Source: Psychrobacter sp. LV10R520-6 (GTDB lineage: Bacteria; Pseudomonadota; Gammaproteobacteria; Pseudomonadales; Moraxellaceae). From it: DNA of 64,000 nt. Below, piece after piece: positions 37,549 through 46,456 of this stretch. The notes beneath the pieces were generated by a model. It worked only from the letters and a program-made list of their open reading frames with translations. It ran no database searches and was not told where the DNA came from. A program made the translations under genes and the position numbers. Each line of letters opens with the position of its first letter. Position 1 is the stretch's first letter. The stretch lies in contig NZ_LT900024.1 of assembly GCF_900182925.1 (NCBI RefSeq), positions 1,674,001-1,738,000 of the forward strand, given 5' to 3'.

Positions 37549-38286
37549 CTACTTTTTATTCATTTTCTTGCTGACTTGCTGCCAAACCATATCCGGTAAC
37601 GTACCCAAAGCCTTTAGCGGTAACGTTAGCTTTTTAGGAAACTCAATCACCTCATCACCATTTTCAATACCGTCACGAATAGCACGACTGGCCTGTTCTG
37701 GTGTTTGAATAAATGGCATTGGGAAGTCGTTTTGTTTGGTCATTGCGGTTTCTACGAACCCCGGTACGACTAAGCTTACTGATACTTCATGTGGCGCCAA
37801 GCTAATTTGCAAAGTTTTCATTAGATAATGAATTGCCGCCTTTGAGCTACCATAAGCTTCTGCACGTGCAAACGGTACGTAAGCAGACGCTGAACCTATA
37901 CCCACTAATCGTCCACGTGAAGCAATCAGTTTAGGCAATACGCCTTCAATAGCATGCGATAAGGTGCCCATATTGACCGACATCACTTTCATAAATGCGC
38001 TACTATCAAAGTTTGGCATATCTAGATATTCGCACATGCCAGCGCCACAAATTGCTAAATCGACCTGATTAATCTTGTCGAAGGCCTCAATGACCTTGTC
38101 ACGGTCCATTAAGTCCAAATCAACCGGGGTTGCGCCTAGGTCTTTAAGCTCGGCAAGCGCTTCATCATCACGGCCGACCGCATATACTTCGTGACCTGCT
38201 AGAAGATAGTCTTTGGACAATTGATAACCGATACCAGAGGTCGCACCAGTAATCAAAATATGAAGTTTTTTAGGAGAAATTGTCAT
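37549..38286 (-). CDS. SDR-family NAD(P)-dependent oxidoreductase
   Basis: 245 residues from the ATG at 38286, which follows AAAAGGATGTTTAAG; an ATG 9 bases up sits on the ribosome site and is unlikely. Rossmann motif ITGATSGIG (TGxxxGIG), NAG-like AICGAGMCEY and the active-site YxxxK in AEAYGSSKAAIHYL; the catalytic Ser is in GIGSASAYVPF. It is the first gene of the leftward lipid-modification operon, ahead of the COG2907 flavoprotein. Substrate unknown. Confidence 0.88.
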   Translation of the reverse strand: MTISPKKLHILITGATSGIGYQLSKDYLLAGHEVYAVGRDDEALAELKDLGATPVDLDLMDRDKVIEAFDKINQVDLAICGAGMCEYLDMPNFDSSAFMKVMSVNMGTLSHAIEGVLPKLIASRGRLVGIGSASAYVPFARAEAYGSSKAAIHYLMKTLQISLAPHEVSVSLVVPGFVETAMTKQNDFPMPFIQTPEQASRAIRDGIENGDEVIEFPKKLTLPLKALGTLPDMVWQQVSKKMNKK

Positions 38287-38979
38287 CTTAAACATCCTTT
38301 TAAATCGCTATGGAGGGACATGAAACTTTTAAAATATGCCTTATTCTATGCGAGCAGTAGTTGTTTTTGTTCACGCTAAGCTAATCAAAGAATTGCTTTG
38401 ATTTACCAAATCTAAATAATCAGTATTTAGGCAATTATAGTATAAGGTGGCACGGCTATTGTTGTAACTTCGCAAGCGCATGGTTAGCTATCGGTTTTTA
38501 TTGACCCAACTTATTAAGACAATATGAAAACTAATACAGTTAACTCGCGGTAATTTTAATGCGAAGAAAATCAGTGCAGACTATAATTCTTCTGTTACCA
38601 GCGGCCTAAGACAGGATAATATCAGCATGCTACAATGCCAAAACTGCACGCACTTATTATAATTAATGTTAAATAAAATTGATACGTATATAAATGCGTG
38701 CAGCTGATAAAAAATTTTTAGCGTGCTATGCGCTTCGCCAGACAGAGGCTGCAAAATTTCTACCAGCCACACTGCATCTGCCTTAAAGTGTACCGACCAT
38801 ATTAATAATTAAACGAAGCTGTTTAGGCGGACTTATCGATTAGGCAAAGCTATATTTTTTACCTAATCGCGTCCTTACCATGCCCTGATAACTATCAAAG
38901 CTTTATGAAAATTGTCAAAACGTTATATAATCATTATTTGACTTCCCTAAACCTCAACCACAGATAAAAAGGATCTCTC
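38287..38979. other. Divergent intergenic region before the aminotransferase gene
   Basis: About 690 bases. The middle holds interspersed repeat copy B (38680-38806). The rest is AT-rich with no gene; promoters of the two flanking units must lie here. Confidence 0.5.
38680..38806 (-). repeat. Interspersed intergenic repeat, copy B (inverted)
   Basis: On the minus strand it reads GTCGGTACACTTTAAGGC, then CAGTGTGGCTGGTAGAAATT, GCAGCCTCTGTCTGGCGAAG and GCACGCATTTATATACGTATC. It agrees with copy A at most positions over ~120 bases, including the flanks, so the unit has defined ends at about GTCGGTACACTTTA and ACGTATCA. Confidence 0.8.
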
Positions 38980-40182
38980 ATGAGCGAACTGCAACTGTCT
39001 GACCGTGTCAATAACATCAAGCCGTCACCTACCCTTGCCATCACTAGTAAAGCCAAAGAACTAAAAGCGGCTGGCAAAGACATTATCGGTCTAGGCGCTG
39101 GCGAGCCTGACTTTGATACCCCAGAACATGTCAAACAAGCGGCGATTAAAGCGATTAATGATGGATTCACTAAATACACGGCCGTTGATGGTACTCCTGA
39201 GCTCAAAAAAGCAATCATTGAAAAGTTCAAGCGCGATAATGATCTCAGCTATGAGCCTAATGAAATCTTAGTATCAGTCGGTGGTAAGCAGTCCTTCTTT
39301 AACCTTGCACAAGCTTTTATCAACCCAGGTGATGAAGTTATCATCCCAGCACCGTACTGGGTCAGCTACCCTGACATGGTTATCATCGCAGAAGGCGTGC
39401 CGGTCATCGTCAAATGTCCTTCTGAGCAAGATTTCAAAATCACGCCACAACAATTAGAAGACGCCATCACTGACAAAACCAAAATGTTGGTACTGAACAG
39501 CCCTTCTAACCCAACGGGTATGATTTATACCTTAGACGAGCTAAAATCTTTGGCTGAAGTGCTCAAAAAGCACCCACAAGTCTATGTTGTATCAGATGAT
39601 ATGTACGAGCACATTCGCTGGACCGGTGATAAGTTCTATAATATTTTGAACGCGGCTCCTGAGCTAAAAGACCGCGCTATTATCTTAAATGGTGTATCAA
39701 AAGCTTATGCGATGACCGGCTGGCGTATCGGTTATGCGGGTGGCCCTGCCAAATTGATTGGCGCGATGAAAAAAGTACAGTCGCAGTCAACCTCATGCCC
39801 AGCGTCAATCAGCCAAGTTGCTGCCGAAGCGGCTATCAGTGGTGACCAAAGCGTCCTTGTGCCAATGGTAGAAGCGTTTGAGAAGCGTTGTGACCTCGTC
39901 GTTGACGGCTTAAATGCGATTAAAGGCATTACTTGCTTGCATCCTGACGGCGCGTTCTACGTTTACCCTAATATCGTGCCTTTGATTAAAGCTGCTGGCC
40001 TGTCTTCTTGTACTGAGTTTTCAGAATGGTTACTAGAGAAAGTTGGCGTTGCTGTCGTTCCTGGTGATGCATTCGGTCTTGGTGGCTATATGCGTATCTC
40101 CTACGCCACTGATGAAGCAACGCTAAAAGATGCACTATCACGGATCGAAAAAGCCGTTGCGGACTTAGACGTTACTGAATAA
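38980..40182 (+). CDS. aspC: Aspartate aminotransferase (class Ib, PLP-dependent)
   Basis: 400 residues. Catalyses aspartate/oxoglutarate to oxaloacetate/glutamate in the cytosol, with PLP on Lys241 in NGVSKAYAMTGWRIGYAGG. Other family blocks: LGAGEPDFDTPEHVK (binds the substrate carboxyl), SNPTG, VVSDDMYEHIRW and the C-terminal MRISYATDE with the substrate Arg. AAAAAGGATCTCTC precedes the ATG. Single-gene unit with a terminator. The exact substrate range is not certain (aspartate versus a broader set). Confidence 0.92.
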   Translation: MSELQLSDRVNNIKPSPTLAITSKAKELKAAGKDIIGLGAGEPDFDTPEHVKQAAIKAINDGFTKYTAVDGTPELKKAIIEKFKRDNDLSYEPNEILVSVGGKQSFFNLAQAFINPGDEVIIPAPYWVSYPDMVIIAEGVPVIVKCPSEQDFKITPQQLEDAITDKTKMLVLNSPSNPTGMIYTLDELKSLAEVLKKHPQVYVVSDDMYEHIRWTGDKFYNILNAAPELKDRAIILNGVSKAYAMTGWRIGYAGGPAKLIGAMKKVQSQSTSCPASISQVAAEAAISGDQSVLVPMVEAFEKRCDLVVDGLNAIKGITCLHPDGAFYVYPNIVPLIKAAGLSSCTEFSEWLLEKVGVAVVPGDAFGLGGYMRISYATDEATLKDALSRIEKAVADLDVTE

Positions 40183-40236
40183 GCATTAACAATTAGCTAG
40201 TTTGAAAGAGGATACTTAAGAGTGATTTCAAAACCA

Positions 40237-40268
40237 AAAAAAGGCGTCCCATAAAGGGCGTCTTTTTT
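40237..40268 (+). terminator. Rho-independent terminator of the aminotransferase gene
   Basis: Stem AAAAGGCG / CGTCTTTT with inner CCC/GGG and loop ATAAA, ending in T6. Confidence 0.85.
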
Positions 40269-40362
40269 CTATTATTGAATCTATTGTTCGTCGAATTTAG
40301 CGTATAAAATTCGGTGTTTAAGTATTAAATCTTATATTTTTTATAGAAAGTGCAAAAAAGGC

Positions 40363-40390
40363 TTGACCTATTTTTTATCTTTGCTAGAAT
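40363..40390 (+). promoter_or_regulatory. Promoter of the first tRNA-Asn gene
   Basis: -35 TTGACC (40363-40368), 16-base spacer, -10 TAGAAT (40385-40390), about 74 bases ahead of the mature tRNA. A GC-rich stretch (ACGCCCC) follows the -10, as in growth-rate-controlled stable-RNA promoters. Confidence 0.7.
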
Positions 40391-40463
40391 ACGCCCCACT
40401 TAGCACGAACTTGAAAGAGTCTGCGTTAAGCTAACTGTAAGATAATAAACACTTACAGCTCAT

Positions 40464-40539
40464 TCCTCAATAGCTCAGTTGGTAGAGCAACGGACTGTTA
40501 ATCCGTGTGTCCCTGGTTCGAGCCCAGGTTGAGGAGCCA
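40464..40539 (+). tRNA. tRNA-Asn (GUU), first copy
   Basis: 76 bases including encoded CCA. Acceptor arms TCCTCAA/TTGAGGA, D-arm GCTC-AGTTGGTAGA-GC, anticodon GTT within CTGTTAA at 40497-40499, T-arm TTCGAGC. All arms pair. A terminator ends the unit. Confidence 0.97.
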
Positions 40540-40602
40540 AATTTCAGTAATCGCTAGTAAATTTTTTGAGTCATCTTTGATTCGATTATGGCATATGCCA
40601 AG

Positions 40603-40631
40603 ACCCTCATCACTTTGATGGGGGTTTTTTT
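40603..40631 (+). terminator. Terminator after the first tRNA-Asn
   Basis: Ten-base-pair stem ACCCTCATCA / TGATGGGGGT, loop CTT, then T7. Confidence 0.88.
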
Positions 40632-40764
40632 ATGGCTACTATTATAAGACATTGAATATCTCTGATGCTACTCGATTAGAAAGCTATTTTCGCTTTCAAT
40701 CATGAGTTATTGACCTTAATTTTCACATTTATAACAATAAGCAGAACTATCTATTAGGCTAGGG

Positions 40765-40793
40765 TTGACAGATATCAAAACCTTGGCTAAAAT
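40765..40793 (+). promoter_or_regulatory. Promoter of the second tRNA-Asn gene
   Basis: -35 TTGACA (40765-40770), 17-base spacer, -10 TAAAAT (40788-40793), with GTGCACC after it. A near-consensus strong promoter. Confidence 0.78.
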
Positions 40794-40869
40794 GTGCACC
40801 TCTTAACGCGAACAAGCTTAGCGGCTATTACCGTTGTTGTTTAGCCAGTTTTTCGTTATCACAGCTTAT

Positions 40870-40945
40870 TCCTCAATAGCTCAGTTGGTAGAGCAACGGA
40901 CTGTTAATCCGTGTGTCCCTGGTTCGAGCCCAGGTTGAGGAGCCA
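40870..40945 (+). tRNA. tRNA-Asn (GUU), second copy
   Basis: Identical in its 76 bases to the first copy, 330 bases away. The leader, promoter and terminator are different, so the two units were duplicated long enough ago for flanks to diverge while the tRNA was kept identical. Confidence 0.97.
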
Positions 40946-40953
40946 TATTGTGG

Positions 40954-40987
40954 AAAGCCTTCATCATTATCCGATGAAGGCTTTTTT
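40954..40987 (+). terminator. Terminator after the second tRNA-Asn
   Basis: Stem AAAGCCTTCATC / GATGAAGGCTTT (12 pairs) with a 7-base loop, then a T run. Confidence 0.9.
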
Positions 40988-41219
40988 ATGGATGCTGTAT
41001 TAGCGCTTCTGTAGTTTTCTTTTGAGCGGTTTTGTTGTATGGTAAGTGTTATTGATAACTTTTGGTTAATAGCCTCTATCGTAAATATTTTCAGATGGTA
41101 GTGGCGCTGTTAGCGAATAGCTTAAGGGCTATTTATCAAAAAGCTGTCTATTGTTTAAACGCTGTCTCTAGTTCTCGTTCAAGTTCTTTATTCCTACTCA
41201 CTAACAGTAATGGTTTATT

Positions 41220-41549
41220 ATGATACCTGTACGCATAAAAAATAAATTTTCTGATCATCCGCAAAAAATCATGCGACCGATTAGTATTCGCCTCTCTGAG
41301 GAGATGATTGAGCTGTTAGAGGCGACCTCATCAGAGCTTGGCTTTAAACGTATTCAAGGGCTGATTCGTTTATATATTCGCCAAGGTCTTGACCGTGATC
41401 ATCAAGACTATACGTTAGCGCACGATGAGGTGTTCATTGAGACGCTACGTAAGCGCGGCGTCAGTCAGCATATTATAGATGAGGCTATTGTGGTCACGCA
41501 TAATAATAGTATTACCCATCCATTATCTGAGCTGCAAAATAACGATTAG
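41220..41549 (+). CDS. Small RHH-like (ribbon-helix-helix) DNA-binding protein
   Basis: 109 residues. From Met18 it reads RPISIRLSEEMIELLEATSS, then GFKRIQGLIRLYIRQGLD: a beta-strand followed by two helices, as in ribbon-helix-helix repressors. The C-terminal half (KRGVSQHIIDEAIVV) is not recognised. There is no obvious ribosome site before either ATG (41220 or 41271). No toxin-like partner gene follows, so a toxin-antitoxin role is not indicated; a small regulator is the more likely reading. Confidence 0.65.
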   Translation: MIPVRIKNKFSDHPQKIMRPISIRLSEEMIELLEATSSELGFKRIQGLIRLYIRQGLDRDHQDYTLAHDEVFIETLRKRGVSQHIIDEAIVVTHNNSITHPLSELQNND

Positions 41550-42103
41550 CGCTGAAGATATTTTCTCGCTGTCATTAACAGCATCACCGATATGAGATAT
41601 TATTCATAAAAGAAGCACTGATAAAAAAATACGTGAGGGTTAAGCTTACTTACTAGTACTTAACCCTGACATATTTGTCATCTCCAATCCCTTTGCTTGC
41701 TTCTTATTATTATTATTTTATTCTGATTATTACTTTATTTTCTGATACTAATATTTTCTTTGAACTGGCTTCACCTCTAAAACCTCCCTTTTTTTAGTCA
41801 CACCTTATAAACTTTTAGCTCATGTCTTGCAAAATTTAACACAATATTTAGCAATGATTAAGCGTACTAGTCCCGGAAACACGGTATATTAAAGTTAATG
41901 CTCTGCTCATAAGCTCAGCCGCAACCTATATTACCCCCGGCTTGTCTGTAACCTCGTCAAATACAATCAAAACATTTTTGATCTAGGCGTGTTGAGCATC
42001 TACAAACAGTCTATATTTGAGTCATGGTCGAATATCAAACATACCCTAATTATAATAACTTATAATAAAAGACTGGCCGTGTGAGTTTACAAGGAGAGAG
42101 ATA
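41550..42103. other. Intergenic region between the RHH gene and the lipoprotein gene
   Basis: About 550 AT-rich bases without a convincing gene. AGGGTTAAG / CTTAACCCT (41636-41644 and 41659-41667, 9 pairs, 14-base loop) could be a weak terminator but has no T run. The rest shows nothing specific. Confidence 0.45.
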
Positions 42104-42934
42104 ATGATAGCTTGCTTAAAAAAGCGTTTAGGCATGGTAGCTGGCGATAATCATACGCTCATACATCGACGTGCGACATCATTCCACTCAGTATCGAGCT
42201 GCCCGTCTCAGCGCACAGGTAATGTTCTATTACTACTGCTAGCGCTTGGCACAGTGCCGGTTATCACTGGCTGCTCCATGCCGCAAACTGATCCCAGTCA
42301 GCAAACTATTCCCACCGACTCTAATCAATGGCAGAAAAAACTGGGCGATACTTTTGAGCAGTTACCTACAAATGATAGACAGCTACTCAGTCGCTACATG
42401 CTGCGAATGAAGCTCAGTGAAGCTTATCAATCAGGAGCAATGCCGCGTACAACCATTAAGCAAGCCTTAGTGCAGCAGCGTGAATATGAACGCTTGCATC
42501 CTAACAATCCGACGGGTAAAAAAAGTCCCGTCGTCGCCAGCCAACAAACCAGTGTTATCACTGCCCAGACTTATCCTATCGCCCTACTCCCAGTCAAAAC
42601 TAGCGATAGCGATAGCGATAGCCTAAACCAAGTTAAGCTACAGTTCATGCTGTCCAATCATGGCTCAGTACCCATTAAGAGCTTTAAGGGGTCGCTACTG
42701 ATGAAAGATGCCAAGCTAACTCAAGGCAAAGGCTTTAATGTACCGCTGACGCAGTTTACACCACCTATTACGCCTGAACAGTCAGGTAAAATAGTGATTG
42801 AGACTAGTATCGAAGACATCAACGTCATGCGCGCTATTAGAAACACTCAAGACGTAACGGTTGAAATTAATGACGCCACCCTTACGCTCACTGATGGAAA
42901 AAAAATCGAGTTTAAAGATAGGCTCGCGAGATGA
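42104..42934 (+). CDS. Hypothetical lipoprotein
   Basis: 276 residues. A strong ribosome site (ACAAGGAGAGAGATA) fixes the start, but the lipobox ITGC comes only at about residue 54-57, after a long basic N-terminus and a LLLLLALG run, an unusually long leader. The mature part has a Gln/Pro-rich linker, then YMLRMKLSEAYQSGAM and a C-terminal domain with LMLSNHGSVPIKSFKG-like (LQFMLSNHGSVPIKSFKG) and VEINDATLTLTDGK blocks. I do not recognise a family. A DSDSDS stretch at ~165-170 comes from a GATAGC triplet-like repeat in the DNA. Confidence 0.7.
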   Translation: MIACLKKRLGMVAGDNHTLIHRRATSFHSVSSCPSQRTGNVLLLLLALGTVPVITGCSMPQTDPSQQTIPTDSNQWQKKLGDTFEQLPTNDRQLLSRYMLRMKLSEAYQSGAMPRTTIKQALVQQREYERLHPNNPTGKKSPVVASQQTSVITAQTYPIALLPVKTSDSDSDSLNQVKLQFMLSNHGSVPIKSFKGSLLMKDAKLTQGKGFNVPLTQFTPPITPEQSGKIVIETSIEDINVMRAIRNTQDVTVEINDATLTLTDGKKIEFKDRLAR

Positions 42935-42980
42935 CAGTAATGTCAATATTTAATCTTGAAGTAAAAAAAAGCCATAAAAA

Positions 42981-43014
42981 AATCCCCAATCAATTAATGA
43001 CTGGGGATTTTTTA
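42981..43014 (+). terminator. Terminator of the lipoprotein gene
   Basis: AATCCCCA / TGGGGATT stem with further inner pairing, then a T run. Confidence 0.85.
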
Positions 43015-43027
43015 TTATACTTAAATT

Positions 43028-43118
43028 TGGAGGAGACGGAGAGATTCGAACTCTCGAAGGGCTACGAACCCTTGTCGGTTTTCAAGACCGGTGCATTCAA
43101 CCACTCTGCCACGTCTCC
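43028..43118 (-). tRNA. tRNA-Ser (UGA)
   Basis: Reading on the minus strand: acceptor GGAGACG/CGTCTCC, discriminator T, encoded CCA, anticodon TGA in CTTGAAA, a long variable arm and T-arm GTTCGAATC. 91 bases with CCA. All arms pair. Confidence 0.97.
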
Positions 43119-43179
43119 ATTTGTGCATCATTATAGCGATCTCAAATAAGAATGCAAGGGCTAATGTAAAAAAACTAAA

Positions 43180-44361
43180 TTATTTTGTCGCTAACCGCTG
43201 TTTGCTGACCTGTTGCTTACTAGAGGCGAGATGCAGACACATATCTAATAGCCGATTGGCATAACCCCATTCGTTATCATACCAGGCAAAAACCTTATAC
43301 TGATTGCCCACTTGCATCAACTGCTGACCGTCTATGATGAGCGATTCAGGCTGATGGATAAAGTCGCTTGAGACCAATGGCTCATCGGTATAAGCCATGA
43401 TGTTGACCAAGTGTCCTTCACTGGCAGATTGTAGCGCCTCTCTCATCGCCTCTATACTAACATCTGGCGTACTAAACACAAAGGTCACATCAATAGCAGC
43501 GACATTAATAGTCGGCACCCGAATAGAATGACCATTAATTTTGCCGACCATCTTTGGTAGCACGCGTTCAGTGGCCGCGATACTGCTCGAGGTGGTAGGA
43601 ATAATGTTATATCCTGAAGCACGCGCCCGTCGTGGATCACGATGTGCTTGATCCAGCACGGTTTGATCCGCAGTGACCGCATGGATTTCCGTCATCATCG
43701 CAGACTCTACCCCAAAGGCCTTATCAAGAGTATCAATCAATGGCACCAATGCTTGCGTGGTACAAGAAACGCTAGAGATAATCGGTAGCTCATTGGTTAG
43801 CTCGTTGGTATTAACACCCATAACGATGCAGGCATCAACGTCATCAAAGGGTGCAGCACCGATAATAACTTGCTGGGCGCCAGCTTCAATATGTAAATGA
43901 GCTTGATCGTAAGAGCGAAAATAACCGCTACATTCTAGCACTACATCGATGCCAAGCGTTTGCCACGGGAGCTTTTGCGGGTCTGCCTCTGAGAGCATAC
44001 GTATACAGTAAGTATGATTATTCTTGGTCAAGCAAAGCTCAGTCTCACTATAGTCATTGACAGTATCAACAACCAACTCCGCATTGACCCCAAGCCGACT
44101 TAAACGTCCGTGAGTGCTGTCAAATTTCAATAAGTGCAATAATATATCAGCGGGTGCTAGATCATTAATAGCAACCACATGAATGGCACGCCCAAGTACC
44201 TCAAAGCGTTCCAGCAGCGCGCGCAACACATTACGGCCAATACGCCCAAAGCCATTAATAGCAATTCTAAGTGGCTGTGTGTGCTCGCTGGTCGCATGGA
44301 ACGCGGCTACTACCGCAGGATCAGACGTCAGACGGTAGGTAGCGCTAGAAAAATCAGGCAT
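43180..44361 (-). CDS. Erythrose-4-phosphate / glyceraldehyde-3-phosphate dehydrogenase family protein
   Basis: 393 residues with a ~30-residue N-terminal extension before the dinucleotide motif INGFGRIGRN. The catalytic Cys200 is in VSCTTQAL (GAPDH has SCTTNCL) and His227 in EIHAVTADQ. IRVPTINVAAIDVTF, with Asn where classical GAPDH has Pro, is nearer to erythrose-4-phosphate dehydrogenase (Epd), which feeds pyridoxal phosphate synthesis. Both activities are possible. It is a single leftward gene; tkt, which makes erythrose-4-phosphate, lies 6.7 kb away. Confidence 0.82.
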   Translation of the reverse strand: MPDFSSATYRLTSDPAVVAAFHATSEHTQPLRIAINGFGRIGRNVLRALLERFEVLGRAIHVVAINDLAPADILLHLLKFDSTHGRLSRLGVNAELVVDTVNDYSETELCLTKNNHTYCIRMLSEADPQKLPWQTLGIDVVLECSGYFRSYDQAHLHIEAGAQQVIIGAAPFDDVDACIVMGVNTNELTNELPIISSVSCTTQALVPLIDTLDKAFGVESAMMTEIHAVTADQTVLDQAHRDPRRARASGYNIIPTTSSSIAATERVLPKMVGKINGHSIRVPTINVAAIDVTFVFSTPDVSIEAMREALQSASEGHLVNIMAYTDEPLVSSDFIHQPESLIIDGQQLMQVGNQYKVFAWYDNEWGYANRLLDMCLHLASSKQQVSKQRLATK

Positions 44362-44515
44362 AAAAGAGGGTCGCTATAAATGTAGGAATAATGTAGGAAC
44401 GAGGATATTCTGGCGTCATAGAGACAATGACCGCATGAGGTTAGGCGTGCTTATGTCATGCACGCCTTGCGAGTTTTAATCATAAATGGCTGTAATAAGA
44501 GGCTGTTATGAAAAT

Positions 44516-46456
44516 TTACGGGGTAATAAAAATCAGTGCCAAGCGAATAGTATTATAGTCAATGGTCTGCTTGAGATGCTCAAAAACGGGTCTTAGCTTG
44601 ATGTTACCATCATCATGAAAGTCGTTAGGATTGTTAGCTACTTTGATAGCCACATAGGCATTACCGACCGCGGTCATTACTGCATCGTCAGGGCGCAGAT
44701 GATCACAAGCGAGGCTTTGATCTTCGCGTTTTAGATCACTAATATGGCGCATAATAGTCGATTGTGCAAGCCCACGCGTTTGCGCAATTTCAGCAATGCT
44801 TAGACTTTCTTCCAATAGTAACCGTGTAGCAAGTAAGGTACTGGCCGACTTATCAGCGACTTGATTGCCTAATTTTTGCTTTTTATCTTGCTGCGCTTGC
44901 TGTTGTTCTCGGCGTTTTTTTTGTAGATTGGTATAGGCATCAATCACTGATTTACTAAGCGTACCGCCCGTTTTTAGAATAAACTTTTCGTGCGCTTGCT
45001 GCATACTTTTTTCATCAAGCATCGCATAGTTGGCATCGGCTTCATCAGAGAGCTCTAGAAACCGTTTATCTGCCCCGCGTGCTAGTGGGTCAAGCTGTAA
45101 GCTCATCTCGTTCATGCCAAGCAGCTGTAAGCCTGCCAAAGATTTAAGCCGTGATAATGCCACATAGCCTTGGCCAAGCTCAAAAGTACGAGACAAATCA
45201 ATTTCAGCGGCATCAAGGGTCATCCCTTGCGATTTATGAATGGTAATCGCCCAAGCCAAACACAAGGGTACTTGTAAATAGCTTGCCAGCACCTCGCCAC
45301 TTTCGTCTTCAATCATCCATTCTTCAGGCTCGGCGACTACTTCACGCCCTGAATTTAGTCGGACCACTGGCATTTTTTGGGGTGCTGGCTTTTTAGTTTT
45401 AGTTTTTGACTTCTCTTTTGCTTTAACATCAGTACCAGTATTATCGCCGGCGTCAGCCTTGTCATCAGCGCTTAGCTCATCATTATCTTCCTTGATTAAA
45501 GCGTCACTTTTATCCTTACTGCTATCATCAACCTTTACCGCTGCAAAGCCAATCAACTCGCCCATCGTGCCGTTAGAGACGCCAAGCTCAGTATTGTTTT
45601 TGATAAACATGACTTTCGCGCCGACTTTCAGGATAAGCTCATCTTGAGTACGCACGGTCTTTTTCAGCGTATCTACTAGCTTAGTATCGCCAGTTGCCGT
45701 CGCGTCAAATCGCTTCATCTCACCAGATAACGCCGCAAGCTCATTATCATTGATTTTATTAACATTGAGATTATGGGTATATAGGCGAGTACGGTTAATA
45801 TCAACGTCTTGATCGTAAGTGGCTTCTAAAGCCGCTATCGACTCAAAAGTCACCTGCTGACGACGGATTTGATTCAAGATATCATCCAAATCAAGTCCGC
45901 CATTAGCCTCTTCACTGACCTGCCGATGCTGCTCACTCAAATAACAAATATGAAACTTTGCCTCCAGCCACGCCTCGGACATAAAAGCGAATTTTTCTCT
46001 ATTACTCTCACCCTTGCTGCCAATAGGCGGCAACTGAAAAAAATCTCCTGCAACCACCACTTGAATACCGCCAAATGCTGAGTCGTTCTTGCGGACATGC
46101 TTGAGCACTTGGCTGACCAAGTTCAGCTGCTTAGCATGCAGCATGGATATCTCATCAATAATAAGTACAGCGGTATCTTTCAGTCTATCGGCTAAAAACT
46201 GCTTACGAGATAAATTGGTTAAATCGCGCTCGCTCAGCTCATCCTTAATGCCAATTCCCGACCAGCTATGAATAGTAGTGCCATTCATATGGGTGGCAGC
46301 AATTCCGGTACTTGCGGTCACTGCCACCGGAACTCGGCGAGCGCGCAAATAATTGATATATTGATTAAGAGTATAAGTCTTACCTGAACCTGCCGAGCCC
46401 GTCAAAAAGACGTTTTGACCTGTTTTTAAGATATCAAGAGCAGAAGATTGACGCAT
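44516..46456 (-). CDS. PIF1-type DNA helicase with C-terminal HTH domain
   Basis: 646 residues. Helicase SF1B: Walker A GSAGSGKTYTL (20-30), ASTGIAATHMNGTTIHSWSG (motif Ia), IIDEISMLH (motif II), AGDFFQLPPIG (motif III) and the C-terminal motifs VPLCLAWAITIHKSQGMTLD and GQGYVALSR. An unusual acidic/Lys linker (DDSSKDKSDAL to KTKKPAPQKM) splits the second RecA-like half. The end (LLATRLLLEESLSIAEIAQ, GLAQSTIMRHI) is an HTH_40 domain. It resembles the long-form bacterial Pif1/RecD-like helicases of replication and repair. Single gene. Confidence 0.9.
   Translation of the reverse strand: MRQSSALDILKTGQNVFLTGSAGSGKTYTLNQYINYLRARRVPVAVTASTGIAATHMNGTTIHSWSGIGIKDELSERDLTNLSRKQFLADRLKDTAVLIIDEISMLHAKQLNLVSQVLKHVRKNDSAFGGIQVVVAGDFFQLPPIGSKGESNREKFAFMSEAWLEAKFHICYLSEQHRQVSEEANGGLDLDDILNQIRRQQVTFESIAALEATYDQDVDINRTRLYTHNLNVNKINDNELAALSGEMKRFDATATGDTKLVDTLKKTVRTQDELILKVGAKVMFIKNNTELGVSNGTMGELIGFAAVKVDDSSKDKSDALIKEDNDELSADDKADAGDNTGTDVKAKEKSKTKTKKPAPQKMPVVRLNSGREVVAEPEEWMIEDESGEVLASYLQVPLCLAWAITIHKSQGMTLDAAEIDLSRTFELGQGYVALSRLKSLAGLQLLGMNEMSLQLDPLARGADKRFLELSDEADANYAMLDEKSMQQAHEKFILKTGGTLSKSVIDAYTNLQKKRREQQQAQQDKKQKLGNQVADKSASTLLATRLLLEESLSIAEIAQTRGLAQSTIMRHISDLKREDQSLACDHLRPDDAVMTAVGNAYVAIKVANNPNDFHDDGNIKLRPVFEHLKQTIDYNTIRLALIFITP

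Noticed and set aside
40464..40945. tRNA pair as an integration site (att)
   Set aside because: Both tRNAs are whole with own promoters and terminators, and no integrase or displaced 3' fragment is present.
41220..41549. Toxin-antitoxin reading of the RHH-like gene
   Set aside because: No toxin gene adjoins it; the next gene is a tRNA upstream and a lipoprotein 550 bases downstream.
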